From Asterionellopsis glacialis (Eukaryota; Bacillariophyta; Plagiogrammaphyceae; Rhaphoneidales; Asterionellopsidaceae), in the NCBI GenBank assembly GCA_014885115.2, contig WKLE02000181.1:18359-76092 (forward strand): a DNA stretch of 57,734 nucleotides. Reading direction: 5' to 3'. The translations under genes and the position numbers were made by a program. A model generated the notes under the pieces. The model worked only from the letters and a program-made list of their open reading frames with translations, was not told where the DNA came from and did not search any database. Of the stretch, positions 54,431-57,734 are shown piece after piece; positions within the stretch are counted from its first letter, which is position 1, and every line of letters starts with the position of its first letter.

Positions 54431-54481
54431 GAACGCTTTTTAAACCATCGATATTGTACCTGTTACCTTTAAAAAGCGTTC
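54431..54481. repeat. Perfect 14-bp inverted repeat
   Basis: GAACGCTTTTTAAA (54431-54444) and TTTAAAAAGCGTTC (54468-54481) are exact reverse complements with a 23-base loop. Resembles a terminator-like or cruciform hairpin. It lies between copies 1 and 2 of the dispersed repeat. Confidence 0.75.
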
Positions 54482-54642
54482 CGGTACCACCTTGTAGGTC
54501 CAAGAGCCACTGGTTACTGGTAAGTACAATATTAGGACTAGAAAGGTCGTACAATACCTGTAGGTCCAACTATCATGTAGATTATGGGTAAAGGTTGCTA
54601 TCATGCACAAATGCGTTACAGTACAGCAAGTTGGGGTAGTCA

Positions 54643-54768
54643 GATTCATGATGAAAAATTTCGTCAGGAAATTGAGATTACTTAGGAACAGATGGAAGAC
54701 AAATGAAAAAATGTAGCCAATCAATAACGACCACGTAAGAATTTTTTCTTAAGTCGAAAAACAAATTT
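54643..54768 (+). repeat. Dispersed repeat family, copy 2
   Basis: Starts GATTCATGATGAAAAATTTC, then GTCAGGAAATTGAGATTACT and TAGGAACAGATGGAAGAC, ending ACGACCACGTAAGAATTTTT and CTTAAGTCGAAAAAC. About 80% like copy 1 by eye. Confidence 0.85.
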
Positions 54769-54814
54769 GATTTACTGTAGCTCAACTAGAACACAGCTGA
54801 AGCGTACCTTTAGG

Positions 54815-55025
54815 ACTGACTAGTGCCTATCCCTCTAGGTACTAGAGGTCCTAGTGCTAGTACAGGTAAGGTACCAGGTACAGGTAGGGTCCTATCGGTA
54901 CCTGTACCCGGTACAAGCTCCTAGTCCTACCAGGTACCTACGGTACCTGTACCGGTAAGACTAGATTTTCTGATACCTGGTACCTTTTGAACTAACCTTG
55001 GGTGTACCAGGTACAGTACCTTGTA
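54815..55025. repeat. GGTACC/CCTAG-rich low-complexity block
   Basis: About 200 bases made mostly of overlapping GGTACC, AGGTAC, CCTGTACC, CTAGTCCT and ACCAGGTACC words. It is the densest example of the palindrome-rich DNA in the window. Confidence 0.7.
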
Positions 55026-55560
55026 TGTAAAATATATCTGAATCAGAATTTCCGACACGTACGTCGTTCCAATTTTAAAGTATCAATGGGTGTTTTTTAC
55101 TGCACGGCATGTATCGATTGAAAAAATCCTTTCGTAATCGTGTAGGACCTATCTGTTTTCTTGTACAGTACTGATGCATTGCAAATGTATCATTAGGAGT
55201 TCTTTACTACATCATTATAATAGATAATGATTTTATATTTATCCGTGGATATTACTAATCACAGTATATAGTGCTCATATTATAATCAACTTCTTTAAGC
55301 AACTCTCAGGGGATTTTTGTACGGTAGTACAAACAGTAATTGGCGGTAGTAGAGCTCCCTTTCTAGGTACAGTATCCTACTACTGTAAAGGTAATTACCT
55401 AGATGCAGGTACTGTACCTGGTGCACACTTACTATTTGCGACTATCGTGCATAAGGCACCGTACCAGTGAAAGGTAGGACCCTACTTGGTAGATACATTT
55501 TTCACTACTTTGCACACACTGTACCAGGTAGTACATACTATCTCCTTTTGTAGCCTTTGG

Positions 55561-55680
55561 TTGATGATGAAAATTTGCGTCAGGGAATTGAGATTACTTA
55601 AGAACAGATGGGAGACATCTGGGAAAAAGCAGCCAATCAAAAACGACCACGTGAGAATTTTCTTTTAAGTGTATAAACAG
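55561..55680 (+). repeat. Dispersed repeat family, copy 3
   Basis: TTGATGATGAAAATTTGCGT, CAGGGAATTGAGATTACTTA, AGAACAGATGGGAGACATCT and AAAACGACCACGTGAGAATT, in register with copies 1 and 2. It lies about 900 bases downstream of copy 2, with GTAC-rich DNA between them. Confidence 0.85.
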
Positions 55681-56330
55681 ATATGATCTATACAGATGAT
55701 GAATTTTTTGTTGTACAGGTACTGTATGTCGTACAACTTCGGTATAAGGTATTAATATCACATGTTTTATATGATTTAGGACTCCTCGATTGAAATCATT
55801 TTTTCAATTTGGTTCCCTCGAAAAACGGAGCATAAATGATACTCATAATTTTTTTGTCTATTATTGAAGACGGGAAATAACTGCGCTCTAGGTCCTAGAG
55901 AAGTCCTGAGGTAGAGGACCTACTGTACGGAATATGTCACTTCATCCTCGATTTGATGTTACTGTCATTACGAATACTAAAAGTCACCCTGAGGAGGGAT
56001 ACTAAAATTTCCGAATTTGTAAGAGACGCTGCTCCCTAATTCTATTTTTTTTTCTTTTTCGCGAACCGTCAATCCCTGTGGAAGGCTCCATCAATTTTCA
56101 ATCATTTCCAAAAACAAAGGTGCCTGACCGCATCTATTTAAAAAATGCAGTTTGGGTATAATTCAAACTTCTGCATGGGATATCTAGTTTGTGAAATATT
56201 ACATTTTTAATGTCGAATCTGTCCAATTGTCAATTTTATGCAATTTGACCCAGGTGAGGACCAAGTATTGGTCTGATTATAATATTCATTATGACATAAG
56301 TCATTGCTGGAACTCTCAGAGTACCCATGA
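55681..56330. other. Intergenic upstream of the mariner relic
   Basis: No gene seen. Includes another AGGTCCT/TCTAGG cluster at 55885-55925. Confidence 0.4.
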
Positions 56331-56379
56331 TTGTGAGTCTAGTGGTAAGAAATATTTTGTGTAGCTGGGAGTGCATTCA

Positions 56380-57475
56380 GTCATACTAGGAGTCTCACAT
56401 TTTGGTTAAGAATTTCAGAACACGACAACGGAACACAAGCCGCAGAGATTGACTTACACCCATGAACATTTTGAGAAGATTAACATTCCCAAGGTACCAT
56501 TTGCATTTTTGGATGAAAAGTGGTTTTCTACTACAAATAGAAGGAGGAAACTTAAGGTTCTACCTCAAGGTGAGAACAAGCAGATTGTGCCTGATGCATT
56601 GAACTTACCTAAAATTTGTTCTCATTGTTTTCCAGTGAAAGTAATGTTTCTTGGAGTTGTGGCAGTGCCAAATGATGATTACATTTTTGATGGACGTATC
56701 GTGATGAAGAGAATTAGTAAAAGAAGAAAGACAACAACAAGAGCTTCAAGGAATGAAAACTTCTCTGTGGATGTGATGGTCAATGAGATTTTGAAAGATG
56801 GAGAGAAGTCCTGGCATAGATTGTTTACTGAGGGAATGAGTATTGGTGAATTGTTGGATATAATAAGTGAGACATACAACTTGGATCAATTCCTGGCAGA
56901 CTGACTGGAGATGAGTTCCAAGGCATACACTGCTGGAGGCAAGGAGGAGTTGTAATGGAAAGCAATCATATTACTGATGAACTAGGTTTTACAAATATAA
57001 AGATAATGAAGAAGAGGAACTTACCTTAACAAATATGGAGATGAATGTATATATTGCAAGGGGCAAGGTAGTTGATGAAGACATGAAGTGCAACTCTGAA
57101 TTCATGTTAACAATCCCTGAAGTTGGTCAAGCAATTAGAGATTGTTACCATTGGATACCTCAAGAGCAAGAGTTGGGAATGGATAATGCAGGGGGGCATG
57201 GAATGGTGGATGCAAAAGCAATTTATACAGAAGAAATGAAAAGATGGAATATTACTACTGTGTGGCAGGTACCACGGTCACCCAAAACTAATATGTTGGA
57301 CCTTGGTGTATGGATGAGTACACAATTGGCAGTGACAGTAGCACATAGACTTTGAAGGTACAATCATGATGCTTTAGCCAGGAGTGTAATGCATGCATGG
57401 AAGAATTATGATTTGTCACCAAAAGCATTTGCAAATGTGATGGAAGATTGAAAGTTGTCTTGAAATACATTGTCT
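56380..57475 (+). pseudogene. Plant-type mariner-like (MLE) transposase relic, frameshifted
   Basis: Two frames hold the pieces. Frame 1 (56400-56904) gives HKPQRLTYTHEHFEKI, then the first catalytic Asp in FLDEKWFSTTNRRRKLKVLP. Frame 2 (57035-57355) gives MDNAGGHG (second Asp) and SPKTNMLDLGVW (third Asp, 38 residues later), matching the DD39D type of plant mariner elements (vHiDEKWF, SPdfNvLDLGff). Stops and frameshifts lie between 56904 and 57035, and no N-terminal helix-turn-helix ORF is intact, so it is dead as read. No clear terminal inverted repeats were found. Confidence 0.8.
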
Positions 57476-57704
57476 ACAAGATGACAGCAGTGAGGACACC
57501 ACCAACAACTACAATCAAATTAACAACAATGGGAACAAGACAAATAAAAATCAAGCAAGGCAACAATAAATCTTTCATTTTGATGCTGGATGATCATGTT
57601 GTTGGATCTTATATCATAATTTAAGTTAGAAAATTCTCTATCCAGTCATAATGAGTGTTTTTTCTTAACAAGGTCTAGTTTCCATCATTTTCATCATTGT
57701 CAAG

Positions 57705-57734
57705 TGAGAAAAAAAAAAAAAAAAAAAAAAAAAA
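57705..57734. repeat. Poly-A run at end of window
   Basis: The window ends in about 25-30 consecutive A. It may be the end of a contig in a homopolymer or part of a retroposed tail. Confidence 0.8.

Noticed and set aside
1..57734. CRISPR array, operons or bacterial ribosome-binding sites
   Set aside because: No direct-repeat/spacer array. Introns, plastid targeting and eukaryotic proteins show a nuclear genome, so bacterial features are not expected.

Overview
The window looks like nuclear DNA of a diatom or a close stramenopile relative. The grounds are short GT-AG introns of about 60-340 bases; a nucleus-encoded thylakoid protein with a multipartite plastid leader; surface proteins with Pro-Ser (PS.SPS-type) linkers; very acidic or Lys-rich secretory proteins; and AT-rich intergenic DNA. 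I cannot name the species. There are two runs of N: 26168-26270, and 37920-37942 inside a gene.

Layout. From 1 to about 49.6 kb the window is gene-rich, with about 20 protein genes and one tRNA. In order: a Cys-rich membrane protein (218-1318), a NAK/Ark-family kinase (1432-3377, minus), a possible small membrane ORF (3706-3909), an EGF-domain membrane protein (5269-6198, minus), a long acidic His-rich membrane protein (7021-9213), an MgtE/SLC41-like transporter (9724-10736), a six-exon membrane-anchored probable beta-propeller protein with micro-exons (10960-12729, minus), a Lys-rich type II membrane protein (13610-14449), a TMX-like protein disulfide isomerase (14696-16194, minus), a plastid thylakoid protein (16585-17462), SKP1 (18642-19157), a Doa10/MARCH6 ubiquitin ligase (20250-24991, minus), ribonucleotide reductase small subunit (28054-29511), ribosomal protein S16/uS9 (30330-31067, minus), protein phosphatase 5 (31720-33525, minus), an acidic nuclear-type protein (35114-36349), tRNA-Glu (36674-36747), CPSF160 (37251-42619), SAR1 (43006-43575, minus), a mucin-like membrane protein (44694-46334) and an FKBP-MsrA fusion (48472-49596).

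From 49.6 kb to the end the sequence is repeat-rich. It holds decayed transposon coding fragments, a TA-flanked Tc1/mariner-type MITE that matches a second copy at 26951-27265, a three-copy dispersed repeat of about 120 bp, dense GTAC/CTAG-rich short-palindrome DNA, one possible small gene, and a frameshifted plant-type mariner transposase. The window ends in poly-A.

The genes do not form one pathway. Two functional themes recur. One is ER/secretory quality control: Doa10, a transmembrane PDI with a KKxx tail, SAR1, and SKP1 on the ubiquitin side. The other is a set of secreted or membrane low-complexity proteins (218, 5269, 7021, 13610, 44694) of the kind diatoms place in the cell wall or at the cell surface. 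Gene models were joined by hand: exon borders were accepted when GT/AG sites, reading phase and family sequence agreed.
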